From Chytridium lagenaria (Eukaryota > Chytridiomycota > Chytridiomycetes > Chytridiales > Chytridiaceae): 64,000 nt of DNA. The notes under the pieces were generated by a model, which saw only the letters and a program-made list of their open reading frames with translations, had not been told where the DNA came from and searched no databases. The translations under genes were made by a program, and so were the position numbers. Shown piece after piece: positions 50,301 to 63,138 of the stretch. How positions within the stretch are numbered: the first letter of the stretch is position 1; each line of letters starts with the position of its first letter. Where the stretch lies: the NCBI GenBank assembly GCA_025449115.1, contig JAHLKC010000042.1:124001-188000 (forward strand), written 5' to 3'.

Positions 50301-50840
50301 TGTATGAAAGGACTTCAGGGTTCTCGCGGTCCGTTAGCCAGGCAAAGTCGTCGACCCTGCTCTGATTAGAGAGCTGGAAATCACATTATGATATTACCAT
50401 TCCTCCCCGTGCACGTTAACGATGGATGATGATTTGGGGGCAGGTACGGGAGGCTCTGGTTTCGGGCGGTCCTCATCATTCGCAGAGTCAATCGTCTTCT
50501 TGTAAAGTTCCTGCACGAGTTCCCTCAGCCTCCCCCACACAAATCCCGACAGATCGGGATCCGCATGCAAAAACGACTCAATGACGTGCGTGATCTCTGG
50601 AAGGTATGATATCAGCGAAGATATGTCGGAGGAGAGAATCTTGTCCAGGTTCTTGAACCCAGCGTCGTTTTGAATGTTAAACGGATGGTTGGATGTAAAG
50701 ACGGAAGTGGAGGCAGATGGGGATGCTGGCCTGAGGGTTGGGGAATGAACATTTCTGATGGATGCCATTGAAGCAGTTCGTGATAGGGGTTTTCTTGGGA
50801 GGGACCCCACCAAGGGTGAGCCAGGGATGTTTGAAGACAT
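47375..50840 (-). CDS. Oligopeptidase B-type serine peptidase (S9A) with N-terminal extension
   Basis: Cleaves short peptides after basic residues if it follows the family. Start at 50840 ([12 protein letters not shown]). The first ~145 residues (Ser/Pro-rich, then helical, [19 protein letters not shown]) are absent from ordinary oligopeptidase B. The usual beginning follows: [20 protein letters not shown]. Propeller segments include [35 protein letters not shown] and [12 protein letters not shown]. The hydrolase domain has [39 protein letters not shown] with the nucleophile Ser, [19 protein letters not shown] with the catalytic Asp, and DEGGHGG with the catalytic His, so all three triad residues are present. 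More than ten introns. Phase at the first junction (50398) is off by one, and breaks also occur in the 48500 and 49150 regions. The end after [10 protein letters not shown] runs ~55 residues longer than usual. Confidence 0.88.
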
Positions 50841-50934
50841 TGTCAGCTTGGACAAGAAAAAACAAACCAACAAATTGCGGAGTTGCGCAAAACGCGGTTT
50901 AGTACTCACTACATTTTTATTATTTGAGCTGGCT

Positions 50935-52076
50935 TCATTTGCAATGCGCTGCAGCAAAGGATTTCATAAAAGTGACGAGAGCCTCGGAGGCTTCAACGGG
51001 TAACGCGTTGTATAGGGAGGCACGGATACCGCCTGTGGAGCGATGTCCTGCAAGTTGTACCATCCTTTTTGCTTCAGCCTGTTTGATGAATTCCGTCTCA
51101 AGCTCTTTGTTGGGTTTTCCATCCACAATGATACGGAAGGGGATATTCATGCCGGATCGGAAGGCAGGATTACAGACGTGGGTTTTGTAAAAGCCCGAAG
51201 ACTCGTCGATTGCCTGGTAAACGAGACCACTCTTCTTGTTGTTGATTTCGGCCATCTTTTCAAGGCCACCAATGTCCTTCAAGAGCCATTTGAAGACAAG
51301 ACCAGTAACGTAGATGGACCAGGTTGGGGGGGTATTGTAGAGAGAGTTGTTTTTTGAGCAGGTCTTGTAATCGAACATGACGGGACATTTAAGATCGGGG
51401 CAGTATCTTGTTCCAATGAGGTCATCTCGAATAATCACCACAGTCACTCCAGCAGGTCCCATGTTCTTTTGCGCGCCGGCAAAGATGAGCGCGTATTGAG
51501 AGACATCAGTGGGTCTTGAGAGAATACAAGAGCTCATGTCGCAGACGATGGGGACAGACTTCTTGACCTTATCACCAAACGGTACTCCAGAGAACTGTAC
51601 TCCATGAACAGTCTCATTCTCGCAGTAGTAGACAAAGGCGGGATCTTCGGAGAATGTCCAGTCATTGAGAGCCTTAACATCTCCATCGTGCTTAGTGGCT
51701 GTGGTATCGACGACAATGTTGACGTTGGCTCCAAGCAATTTAGCCTCTTCTGCAGCCTTCTGCGACCAAACTCCCGTCACAACATAGTCAATGGGCTTTT
51801 TGATATCAGATCCGAGAAGGTTGTAGACGACTGTGGAGAATTGAGAGGTTGCGCCGCCCTGCATGAACAGGATTTGGTAGTTGGAGGGAATATTGAGGAG
51901 GGTGGTGAGGTCTTCCTTGGCCTTGTTGATGCAGGCTTCGAACTCTGCAGAGCGATGTGACAGCTCCATCAGAGAGCATTCTGTTCCCGCGTAGTGAGAA
52001 GATCGCGTTGAGCCTCTTCGAGCACGGGCTTTGGTAGGACTCCGGGACCAGCAGAGAAGTTCCACACTTGGGCCAT
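50935..52076 (-). CDS. serC: Phosphoserine aminotransferase
   Basis: PLP enzyme of serine synthesis, converting 3-phosphohydroxypyruvate and glutamate to phosphoserine. Single exon. Start at 52076 is set by MAQVWNFSAGPGVLPKPVLE, the family N-terminus; the longer in-frame upstream reading is a shadow. Motifs: SLMELSHRS, ILFMQGGATSQFS, VVTGVWSQKAAEEA, CENETVHGVQF, VCDMSSCILSRP, YALIFAGAQKNMGPAG with the PLP-binding Lys, NTPPTWSIYV and the terminal AGHRSTGGIRASLYNALP. About 380 residues. The frame breaks near 51997, where one base is missing before YAGTECSLMEL. The stop is only 94 bp upstream of the peptidase start, on the same strand. Confidence 0.95.
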
Positions 52077-52319
52077 TGTCTAATGTAGTGAGAGTTGAAG
52101 ATGGGACAGAAAGCAACGAGAAAAAAAAAAGATTGAGATTTTAACAAAAGATGATATCACTCCCACATCAAAAGTTATTCTGAAGATAAAAACTACGCCA
52201 TTCTTTTATTATTCATTGCTTTTAATAAGGATGTGAAAAGGAGAGGAGGCATGTGGGAGGGAGAAGGGGTATCCTTTGGAGAGTGTAGTTGTGAGCTTGC
52301 TGTGTTGTCGTTGAGGAAA

Positions 52320-52806
52320 TCACTTCTTAACCTTCTTCTTTGCTCCAAGAGCAGATGGAGTCGGCGGCTTTGCGGTCATGATCTTCTTCTTCATCTTAGC
52401 ATCCGCCTCCTTCTTGGCCTCTTTGATGGCCTTGTCCGCGACATTCCTCATGATCGTCAGCTTGCCGGTCGAACCTGCCTTGGCGGCGATCTGCCTCTCA
52501 GTCTGCACAATCGCTGTTGCCGCCAATTTCTATTCACACCAACAATTGATCATTAGTTCCCCGAAAGCCTGAGGATCATCTTATACCTTCTTCATGGTCA
52601 ATTGCTTTTGAAGGGTGGCCTTCTTGGGAGCAATCTTTGTGCCTATAAAGGGTTTGACATTAGCATCTAAGCATTTCCCCACTTTGCCGTTCTTGGTTGC
52701 TCTCCAAAGCAACAGGACAAAAACACTCACCACCACGCTTGGGACCAGGGCTGGTCTTTTTCTTAGCGCCAACGCCCGGCTTGCTTTTAATCTGTCCTTG
52801 AACCAT
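52320..52806 (-). CDS. Small basic UPF0390/DUF2462-type protein
   Basis: Exons 52806-52731, 52642-52587 and 52529-52320 give 113 residues, phases consistent. The N-terminus MVQGQIKSKPGVGAKKK, then GTKIAPKKATLQKQLTMKKK, is the pattern of the UPF0390 family (small Lys-rich nuclear/nucleolar proteins, human relative the Leydig cell tumor 10 kDa homolog). The rest is a charged helix (ADKAIKEAKKEADAKMKKK) with a basic end AKKKVKK. No catalytic motif. Its start faces the Dom34 start 85 bp away, implying a shared promoter. Confidence 0.8.
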
Positions 52807-52891
52807 CTTATGGCTGTTGTTGGCTTTGTTGAAAAAAAAAAAAATCAACTGAAATTGCAACCTGTAAGGATCCATACCCCGACTTCGAGAC
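52807..52891. promoter_or_regulatory. 85-bp bidirectional promoter region
   Basis: Start codons of the UPF0390 gene (52806, minus) and Dom34 (52892, plus) are separated by 85 bp, so both promoters must fit here or overlap the coding starts. It includes an A run at ~52831-52843. No TATA box is obvious. Confidence 0.6.
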
Positions 52892-54343
52892 ATGAAGCTT
52901 CTCAGCAAGGAAATCGCTAAGGATATGTCGGGGACGATACGTCTCGTTCCAGAAGAGCAAGAGGATATGTGGCATGCTTATCTCCTCATTGTTCCCGGGG
53001 ATGCCCTGAAAAGCACAACAATCAGGTCCGCCCTTTCTCTCTCCCCTTTCTTACTATATGGGAAGAGGAGCTGTTGGTCTTAATTAATACATGTGTCATT
53101 CCTGCTTAATTCAGACGAGTCGTTTCCGAGTCTGCTACTGGATCCACAGACAAGACAACGGTCCGTATCAGTCTCACCATCCAAGTCGAAACCGTAGAAT
53201 ATGACAAACAGGCATGCATGCTTCGAGTTAACGGCCGTAACATGGAGGAAAACAAGTTTGTAAAAATGGGTGATACCACACAATCGACCTGGAGTTGAAC
53301 CGGCCGTTCTCGTTGGCAAAGCATGAATGGGATGTTATTACTTTAGAGCGTGTGGCTACATCATGCGACGTTGCAACGCGGGCGGATGTGGCGGCGGTGG
53401 TGTTGGAGGAAGGGTTAGCCAACTTTTGTCTTATCACGCAAAATATGACGATTGTGAGGCAACGGCTTGAAGTGAATGTGCCTCGGAAGCGGAAGGGTTC
53501 AAGCAATCATGAAAAAGCGACTCAGAGGTTTTTTGATCAGGTGTATCAAGGCATCTTGAAGCACTTCAGTTTGGATATTGTCAAAGTCATTATTCTTGCA
53601 AGTCCCGGATTCGTAAAGGTAGTAGATTTGAGATGCTACGCTCTATGGTACTGATGTGTCAATTTTGTTCTTTTACAGGATCAACTTTTGGAATACATCA
53701 AAGCTACTGCCATCCGAACCGACAACAAACCTGTAATCCAATTTCTCCCTAAATTTCTCCTGGTTCACTGCTCATCAGGGCAGAAGCATGCATTGGGAGA
53801 AGCCTTGTCGGATCCAGGCGTACAGTCGCGATTATCGGATACCAAGTTTGCTAGGGAAGTCAAGATCATGGAGAACTTTTATATTACACTGGCCAACGAC
53901 TCTTCAAAAGCTTTTTACGGCATGCGGCATGTCGAGATTGCGGCGACAAAGGGGGCTATTGACACGCTTATGATAACAGACGAACTTTTCCGGTATGTGG
54001 ATTCTCTTTTCATTTTTATAAGCAAGCAAATCTGATCTGTGAGCTATTTTGTCTAGTGCGGCGGATGTCGTGACAAGAAAGCGGTATATTGCTTTAGTGG
54101 AGCTGGTGCGGTCCTTTGGAGGCAATGTCTTTATCTTTTCATCACTCCATACATCTGGAGAGCAGCTGACACAACTAACTGGAGTTGCGGCTATTTGCAG
54201 CTTCCCGTTACCAGAGTGAGTGATTTGTTTACAGCAAGATTGGGTTACTTAACTAATACTAATACCTTTTTTCCAGACTAGACGATGAAGTTGAAGAGGA
54301 AGAGCGCTCGAGCACTGCCGGCGAGATGGATACGACGGATTGA
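52892..54343 (+). CDS. DOM34: Dom34/Pelota ribosome-rescue factor
   Basis: Works with the GTPase Hbs1 to split stalled ribosomes in no-go and non-stop decay. Exons 52892-53025, 53115-53618, 53679-53992, 54057-54215 and 54277-54343. Domain 1 opens [20 protein letters not shown] and [13 protein letters not shown], followed by [19 protein letters not shown] and the [14 protein letters not shown] segment. Domain 2 contains [13 protein letters not shown] and VPRKRKGS and lacks the GGQ motif, as expected for Pelota. Domain 3 has [20 protein letters not shown] and [20 protein letters not shown]. The end is acidic ([11 protein letters not shown]). The frame breaks near 53270, one base missing between VKMG and YHTIDLEL. 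Confidence 0.96.
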
Positions 54344-54447
54344 TCTTCATTGTCGAAAAGCTAAATTAAAGTAAAATAAATGGATATACATAAATGAATC
54401 TTCATTGTAGAAAAGCTAAATTAAAGTAAAATAAATGGATATAAATG
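54343..54447. repeat. 55-bp tandem duplication at the Dom34 3' end
   Basis: Two copies starting ATCTTCATTGT at 54343 and 54398, sharing GAAAAGCTAAATTAAAGTAA and the following 15 bases. The first begins in the stop codon, so the duplication lies in the presumed 3' untranslated region. Confidence 0.88.
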
Positions 54448-54867
54448 TTTTGAGATTTATTGATTTTGAAGCTTGGGTTTGTTTCTTGGGTTTTTATTAT
54501 TTATTACGGAAAACCGTTTTTTTGATGACAAAGATATTGAAGGTTGAGTGATCATGGTTTAAAGAAGGCAAACCCGTAAATAAAATTAATGCACATACCT
54601 AGAAGGGGTTGAGGGTATTCGAATCCAACATTTCTTTTAAAATCCTGAAGAAGTCTTTGAAAGGCGGCACGTGAAGAAACTTTTTGAACGCGCTCTAGAT
54701 AACCCTGTGCCGTCGTTGGCAAGGGTGTTGACAAACCTGTATTGAAGGTTGAGTGATCATGGTTTGTGATACAAAGACGACTTTCGAAGCCGCAATAACC
54801 TAATAACTTCGAATCCATCACAGACCGAGCGCAACCACTTATTGAAAGAACTTTGAAGGACTTAACA
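54448..54867. other. Intergenic with 26-bp direct repeats and a nested hairpin
   Basis: TATTGAAGGTTGAGTGATCA and six further bases occur at 54535-54560 and 54740-54765. From 54761, GGTTTGTGAT pairs with ATCACAGACC (54817-54826), and TTCGAAG (54783-54789) pairs with CTTCGAA (54807-54813). Shortly after this the F-box gene starts. No gene called. Confidence 0.65.
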
Positions 54868-56550
54868 ATGGACCATCTGCAAATCAATACTATCCCGAGT
54901 CCTCCAAACGAGTTCTTTCCTGTACTGTCCACTGCTACCGCCTCTCCTGTCGTCCCTTTCGCCACCATCACCACCACCATCATCTCTGAAGGAATCTACA
55001 AACTTCCTCCAGAGACACTATGGCGCATCTTCAGAGCAACAAATTCACCCAAGCTTGTTTTATTCATTTGCCCGAGAGTCTGCAAAAAGTTCAAACACCA
55101 TCGTTCTCTCACGATCAGCAAACATCCTTGCGAACATTAATTTAGTGTCAGAGGAAGATGAAGATCCCACCAACGCCCTCCTTCAATCCCCAGATCCGGC
55201 ACGTCTCTTTAGCTCGTTTGTTTCAGTGAAAATCAACCATCCCGTATCTTTCTTCAACCCTATTTCCAGATACGATTCGACCGAACGAAAAGCCGATGAG
55301 GACACAGTGGTATCCAGTGGCCGGGGAAAGGGTTCTTAAGGTCCATATGAATGCAATCACCGATAACCCAGAAGCCTTGGTGGAGTATCTTCGTGCATTA
55401 CTGAAAAGGGGAGTCAGTGGACCGCATTCGAAGCGTTTAGTTCGAGTCGTCTTTGGAACTGTGCAGGTTAAAACTTTATGCGTGTGATGTGACATCATTC
55501 TGACGCTACGATATATTTTAGGTAACCGGACGGAGAGGTGCTGTACCAGCTGAGGTGCTTGTCTCGTTTATGCGGGCTATGCGGCCATTGGTAACAGACC
55601 ATTCCACGCGTGATTTATTAACTATTTCAATAGAGCGTTTCTTTATGGTGGTGGGACGCGGATCTCATAAAAAATTTACCCATCGCTATCACGTCTTTAA
55701 AGCTTCCGAATATGAGGACCGATAATCACATACAGTCGAGGGACATTGCGCTTCTTTCCAGTCTTGGGCCTTCCCTCAAGAAACTTGAATTATTCCGACC
55801 CCTTCCGCGTCAACCATGGGGGCTCGAATCGTCAGCGTTTTCTTCCCTTTCAGGCTTTACCGAGCTTCGGGAGCTCATCGTTCGTAGTGGCAGGTTGATT
55901 GGCCCTGCAGAAGCTTTGACTGCAGTCTTGTCACTCGTTAATCTAAGCGTTCTTGAGGCAAGCCTTGCACGTCTGATCACATTTCCAGTTTGCTAACATT
56001 GATTACTTAGCTTCCTTGGAATTTGGATGCTCGCCTTTCATCCCGTCTTATTTGTGGTCTTCCTAACCTTACACGCCTTCAATATGTCCACGTCTCAAGT
56101 CCCGATTTTTTCCAAGTCTTCCCAACCTACTACCACAATTCATTTGACGTTATGAATGCCGCACCCGGTGCGGTTCGTGGCATCGTTGCTCCAAATGTCG
56201 TTCACCTCTCTTACATCGGCCTTAACTACATGGAACCCGATAGCGGTGATTTTGCTGTGATGGTTGAGGGACTTATCCGTACGTTTCCTTGCTTGAAAGA
56301 ACTCACCATCCGTATCAACAATCGACCAAATGAAGGCCATTATGATTTCTTCTTGATTCCAAGAGAATACTTGGAACGATGTTTGAGGAGATTGGAGAGG
56401 TGGACAAGGATGACGAGTGTGTTAATTGAGTTGGGGGTGAGGATGTGGGGGTCCAGGAGGAATTATGTAGATGATTTGGTGGCAACGTTTTCGAATTCGA
56501 GGATGAAAGTTCGCGTGCATTCTCCTGTTGCTAGAATTGGATTCGAATGA
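54868..56550 (+). CDS. F-box protein with leucine-rich region
   Basis: Probable substrate adaptor of an SCF ubiquitin ligase. Start at 54868 (MDHLQINTIPSPPNE). The F-box is YKLPPETLWRIFRATNSPKL. A long C-terminal region has repeated Leu-rich strands (SLKLPNMRTDNHI, LGPSLKKLELFRPLP, FTELRELIVRSGRL, LPNLTRLQYVHV, FPCLKELTIRINN), so probably LRR-like. Exons 54868-55466, 55522-55590, 55634-55957 and 56011-56550. The intron after 55957 begins GCAAG, a GC-AG intron. The frame breaks near 55085-55125 and near 55300; reading resumes with LANINLVSEEDEDPTNAL and YPVAGERVLKVHMNAI. Substrate unknown. Confidence 0.75.
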
Positions 56551-56734
56551 GGATACTGAAATGATGATGATGTTGGTGACCTGACGCGGCTGGCTTTACT
56601 TTTTTGTTTGATGATATTTGCCCTGATTCCGCCTGTTAATCATATTTTTTCCTACTATTCTTTATGATTCCCTGTTTATCACTTGAACGTACATCACAAA
56701 AACTCGTATATTATTTTAAAACTTACAATAAATG

Positions 56735-56754
56735 CCCCCCCCCCCCCCCCCCCC
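56735..56754. repeat. 20-nt poly-C run
   Basis: Uninterrupted run of 20 C downstream of the steroid-reductase-family gene (33 bp past its stop on the minus strand). Confidence 0.95.
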
Positions 56755-56786
56755 AAACAAGTGTAATCAAACAAATCCCATCAAAT

Positions 56787-57757
56787 TTACACCAAAAACG
56801 GAATCACCGCGCGCCGTTTCTTTGGATATTTCCCTCCAAACGTCTCCTTATACCCACCGGTGTGTCGCCAACGCTCTCGGAAACAAATTCGTGAACGTGA
56901 AAAACGCAAACGCCGCACCGGCCCAATTCGAAGAAGCCACAGCCCATCCAACCCATTCCAGTATTTCACCAAAATAATTGGCACAAGACACGTAGTTAAA
57001 CATTCCACCTGATGGTATACGGTAAACACGACCGTTCTTTTCTACTTTGATGCCTGTGGAGTTTGGAGCGCGGAGTCGGAAGAGCGTGTTATCGGAGGAT
57101 ATGTTAATGAACATCCCTGTGAGAAAGATGAGAAGACCGAGGTATAATGTGGGGTCGGAAAGACGGGTGGAGGGTTGAGAGGAGGTTGCGTAGCCGTTGA
57201 CAAATGCGTTGGGGATGTTGAAAAGGATGGCGGAGAGGACGACGGAGATGCTTGTTGGAGAAATGCTATGGGCTCGAAGTACATAAACGATTGAGCGGTT
57301 GAGGTAATGTGTCAAAAAGCTTTTTTTGATTAGAGACTTCTACGTGATGGAGCTTACCTTGAGGTCAGGATGATCGTGACTGGATTAAAGGAGCCCTTGG
57401 AGTTCAGTAGGAAAGAAGCGGGGAACACGATAACAGGAACGACTTCAAAAATAATCCATCCCCATTTGCCTGGAATCGTTGGTCCAAATGTTGTGGAAAC
57501 GAACCGGCCTTGTTTCGAAATGAGCAGATAATGAATGTAAGCATCAAATGTAGTGGGTTTTCGAGATATGTCGAGTCAACGCTTACCAAAGGGAGCTTTG
57601 ATGAATAAAAGCGTAAAGAAAAACAAGATGCCAAACGTGAATATTCCTTGAATGCAGTAGTCGTATGCTTGGGTAGATGTTAGACAAAAGAGTTGCGCAT
57701 TGCATGAGTGGGCAACTCACCAGCATCCAGATCTAATGTTGATGTCATGCTGGACAT
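56787..57757 (-). CDS. Steroid 5-alpha-reductase family (3-oxo-5-alpha-steroid 4-dehydrogenase) protein
   Basis: NADPH-dependent double-bond reductase of the ER membrane. Exons 57757-57721, 57667-57587, 57508-57358 and 57319-56787; 266 residues when one extra base is discounted, the usual size. Motifs: GRFVSTTFGPTIPGKWGWII near residue 41, several membrane helices, SDPTLYLGLLIFLTGMF, NISSDNTLFRLR, YRIPSGGMFNYVSCANYFGE and EWVGWAVASS, then NLFPRALATHRWYKETF and the terminal YPKKRRAVIPFLV, which fit the cofactor-binding C-terminus of SRD5A1/2 and DET2. The frame breaks near 56855 in a GGG run (HRWV then YKETF). Substrate in a fungus is unknown; a sterol or polyprenol enone is possible. Confidence 0.93.
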
Positions 57758-57854
57758 GACGAAAAATTGGATGGTCAAGCAATTGCAAACAACTTAAAAA
57801 ACCTCATCTTCACCAATATCGTCAATGAGGGATCGGTGGTGAGTGCAGGTTTTA

Positions 57855-58055
57855 TCAGTGTCGAAGTGACGCGACGCAGTACTTCCATTTGACGCTGGCA
57901 CCCGGGTTGGCAAGGAAGCCGACTGGAGGTTTGACACAACCACATGCCGAGGCGCAAAAGCCTGGAAGAAAGAAGAACCCATATTTACCACCTGATCCCA
58001 CGCTGCGAGTCTCCGAATACACAGCCTGTTGTGGGTTTTTCGATTTGTCCATCAT
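57855..58055 (-). CDS. Possible small Cys/Gly-rich protein
   Basis: 66-codon frame starting MMDKSKNPQQAVYSETRS, with GGKYGFFFLPGFCASACGC and KPPVGFLANPG. Sensible composition and a CxxxCxC cluster, but no recognised family and no upstream evidence. It lies just upstream of the reductase gene on the same strand and could be an unrelated exon or noise. Confidence 0.3.
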   Translation of the reverse strand: MMDKSKNPQQAVYSETRSVGSGGKYGFFFLPGFCASACGCVKPPVGFLANPGASVKWKYCVASLRH

Positions 58056-58124
58056 GGGCTAAATGAGATAGAAACAAGTTCTCACTCTCGTAACTACCAA
58101 AAGTATGAAAGCTGATGCAATTGG

Positions 58125-58565
58125 TTGCTAAAGCCACTTTTTCTAAAGTATGGGAAACATATGCAACTTATTCCTCATGAAAAGGACACCAGACCACCAC
58201 ACAATTCAAAGCATGAAATTGAAATTGGGAAGTTCGACCTACTCGAACATCATTCAAAGCATGAAATTGAAATTGGGAAGCCTTTTCAGCTGGAGGCGTT
58301 TAATTTTGCTCATGCAGCGGCGAGATTATCAGAATCCCATGGATATGACGCGAAAGAAGTGGAGGATATTTATCAGAGATTGGTGGTGCATGCATTTCAG
58401 CTTGTTGGGAAGGATGGTTTTGTGATGGATCTACATGACCAAAACAAAAAAATTCGCAAAGAAATAAAATTAAACAACCAAACAAAGCATCAAACCAGGA
58501 AACCTCAAGCGAGACGCCAGCTTGCTCCATTCCACTGGAGCTCATACCCGTGGCAGGCCGAATAA
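58125..58565 (+). CDS. Possible hypothetical protein with internal 16-residue repeat
   Basis: 146-codon frame upstream of muskelin. The segment HSKHEIEIGK occurs twice, 16 residues apart (48-bp direct repeat, copies near 58204 and 58252). The middle (NFAHAAARLSESHGYDAKEV and EDIYQRLVVHAFQLV) reads like a folded helical protein. The C-terminal third is Lys/Asn/Gln-rich and may be non-coding. The start is uncertain, and it may be a remnant or an exon. Confidence 0.35.
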   Translation: MLKPLFLKYGKHMQLIPHEKDTRPPHNSKHEIEIGKFDLLEHHSKHEIEIGKPFQLEAFNFAHAAARLSESHGYDAKEVEDIYQRLVVHAFQLVGKDGFVMDLHDQNKKIRKEIKLNNQTKHQTRKPQARRQLAPFHWSSYPWQAE

Positions 58566-58688
58566 GCTTTCGCTGCACTGTTATTGCATCCGTAATATCA
58601 AATTTCGTCAATCTCCTTTTATAGAAGGTCTTTGTGACGAGCTTATTCTACATCAAACAACCCCATACCCGTCATCCCCCGCAAAACC

Positions 58689-61793
<3,105 letters not shown>

Positions 61794-62207
61794 AATTCAA
61801 TTTTTGTATTTTGTTGTTGTTATTGTTTAACGAGATCCTAACGCATTCTGCTGATTTGTTGTTGATTTTCCCTAAGTTTTAATTTTGTCCGGCCAAGCAT
61901 CTCATCTCTTCTTCGAAAACCAAACTATTTATTTGCCCCGCGCTCTGATGTTTGTGGTGTTGTGAACTTGTTTTTGAATTTTTTGTTGTGATGCTTTCGC
62001 CGGATTTACTTTGTGAGGCATTTTGGCTTCTATCCTTTTCTCACTCTATTTCGTCTCTGTAATTTCGCTAAAAGCCTGCCCCGATTTATAAGACATCCAC
62101 TCGCCGAACCCCCCTTTTCTGTCAACGAATGTTTGAGGTAAAGATCATTGATGCAAGGGTCTTTCTTGTCGCAGTTGGTCGAAATTGAATTTTTCAATCG
62201 AGAAAAA
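61794..62207. other. Intergenic between muskelin and SF3A2
   Basis: About 410 bp, T-rich, holding the muskelin 3' flank and the SF3A2 promoter. No gene seen. Confidence 0.55.
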
Positions 62208-63138
62208 ATGGACTTTCAGGTGAGGGGTCCCTGCACAGAACAAAACAGACGCATTCAGCAATGGCAATCTAAAATACAACTTTGCGTGCTATAACAGAAC
62301 CGAGCAGGTAGTAAGCCCGGGAGTGGCGGTGTGGCCGGGTCACTCTGAAAACAATGTTGACCGTAGAGAACGTCTTCGCAAGTTGGCGCTTGAGACAATC
62401 GACCTTGCAAAGGATCCCTATTTCATGAAGAACCATTTGGGTTCTTATGAATGCAAGCTGTAAGTATCTTTTATCACGGACCGGTATACATGGCAGAACA
62501 CTAAGGAATTTCAGATGTCTTACCCTTCACAACAACGAAGGCTCCTACCTCGCCCACACTCAAGGGAAAAAGCATCAATCCAACCTTCAGCGTCGTTTCC
62601 GCAAAAGAAGCCCGTGATGGCCTTCTCAATCCTCTCACCATGGCTGCCGCTCGACTTCTCACCGGTCCAGGAATGGTCAACATTGGTGGAGGCGGTTCAG
62701 GCACCAACACCACAACGGACGATGGTGACAAGAGCTGCGGTTGTTCCCCGTAAAGTGGCTGTGAAGATTGGTCGTCCCGGTTACAAGGTGACTAAAGTGC
62801 GTGACCCAATGACCCGTCAGATGGGGTTGTTGTTTCAAGTTCAATATCCTGAAATCGGTGATGAGATTCGTCCGAGACATCGATTCATGTCGGCGTATGA
62901 ACAAAAAGTGGAGACCCCGAACAAGGCTTATCAGTATTTGTTGGTTGCGGCAGAACCTTATGAGACGGTCGCGTTCAAGATTCAGAGCAAGGAGATTGAT
63001 AAATCGGAGGGAAAGTTTTGGACGCATTGGGATCCGGATTCGAGGCAGTTCATTTGGCAATTCTTTTATAAACAGGAGAGGCCGGCTGTAGGGGCACCTG
63101 GATATTATCCTGGGTTGGGAATGGGCCATGAGATTTAA
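62208..63138 (+). CDS. SF3A2: Splicing factor 3A subunit 2 (SAP62/Prp11)
   Basis: Component of the U2 snRNP SF3a complex. Exon 1 is only 12 nt (MDFQ), then 62298-62459, then from ~62514. Motifs: NRAGSKPGSGGVAG and RRERLRKLALETIDLAKDP, followed by YFMKNHLGSYECKLCLTLHN and EGSYLAHTQGKKH (the matrin-type C2H2 zinc finger: Cys-x2-Cys and His pair). Later KIGRPGYKVTKVRDPMT, YPEIGDEIRPRHRFMSAYEQ, YQYLLVAAEPYETVAFKI and GKFWTHWDPDSRQFIWQF are strongly conserved. An unusual segment (ARDGLLNPLTMAAARLLTGP and a Gly/Thr-rich stretch) sits between finger and core. The frame breaks near 62338, 62595 and 62745. The C-terminus ends GMGHEI, without the long Pro-rich tail of animals. Confidence 0.95.

Noticed and set aside
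50841..50957. Upstream extension of the oligopeptidase frame to 50957
   Set aside because: Would begin at a non-ATG codon and overlap the end of the phosphoserine aminotransferase gene.
52077..52116. Longer phosphoserine aminotransferase start at 52116
   Set aside because: That frame is out of phase with the true N-terminus (MAQVWNFSAGPG at 52076); it appears open only because of the deletion near 51997.
54761..54826. tRNA gene
   Set aside because: The acceptor-like stem pairs but no 5-bp T-stem around TTCGAAT and no anticodon arm can be drawn on either strand.
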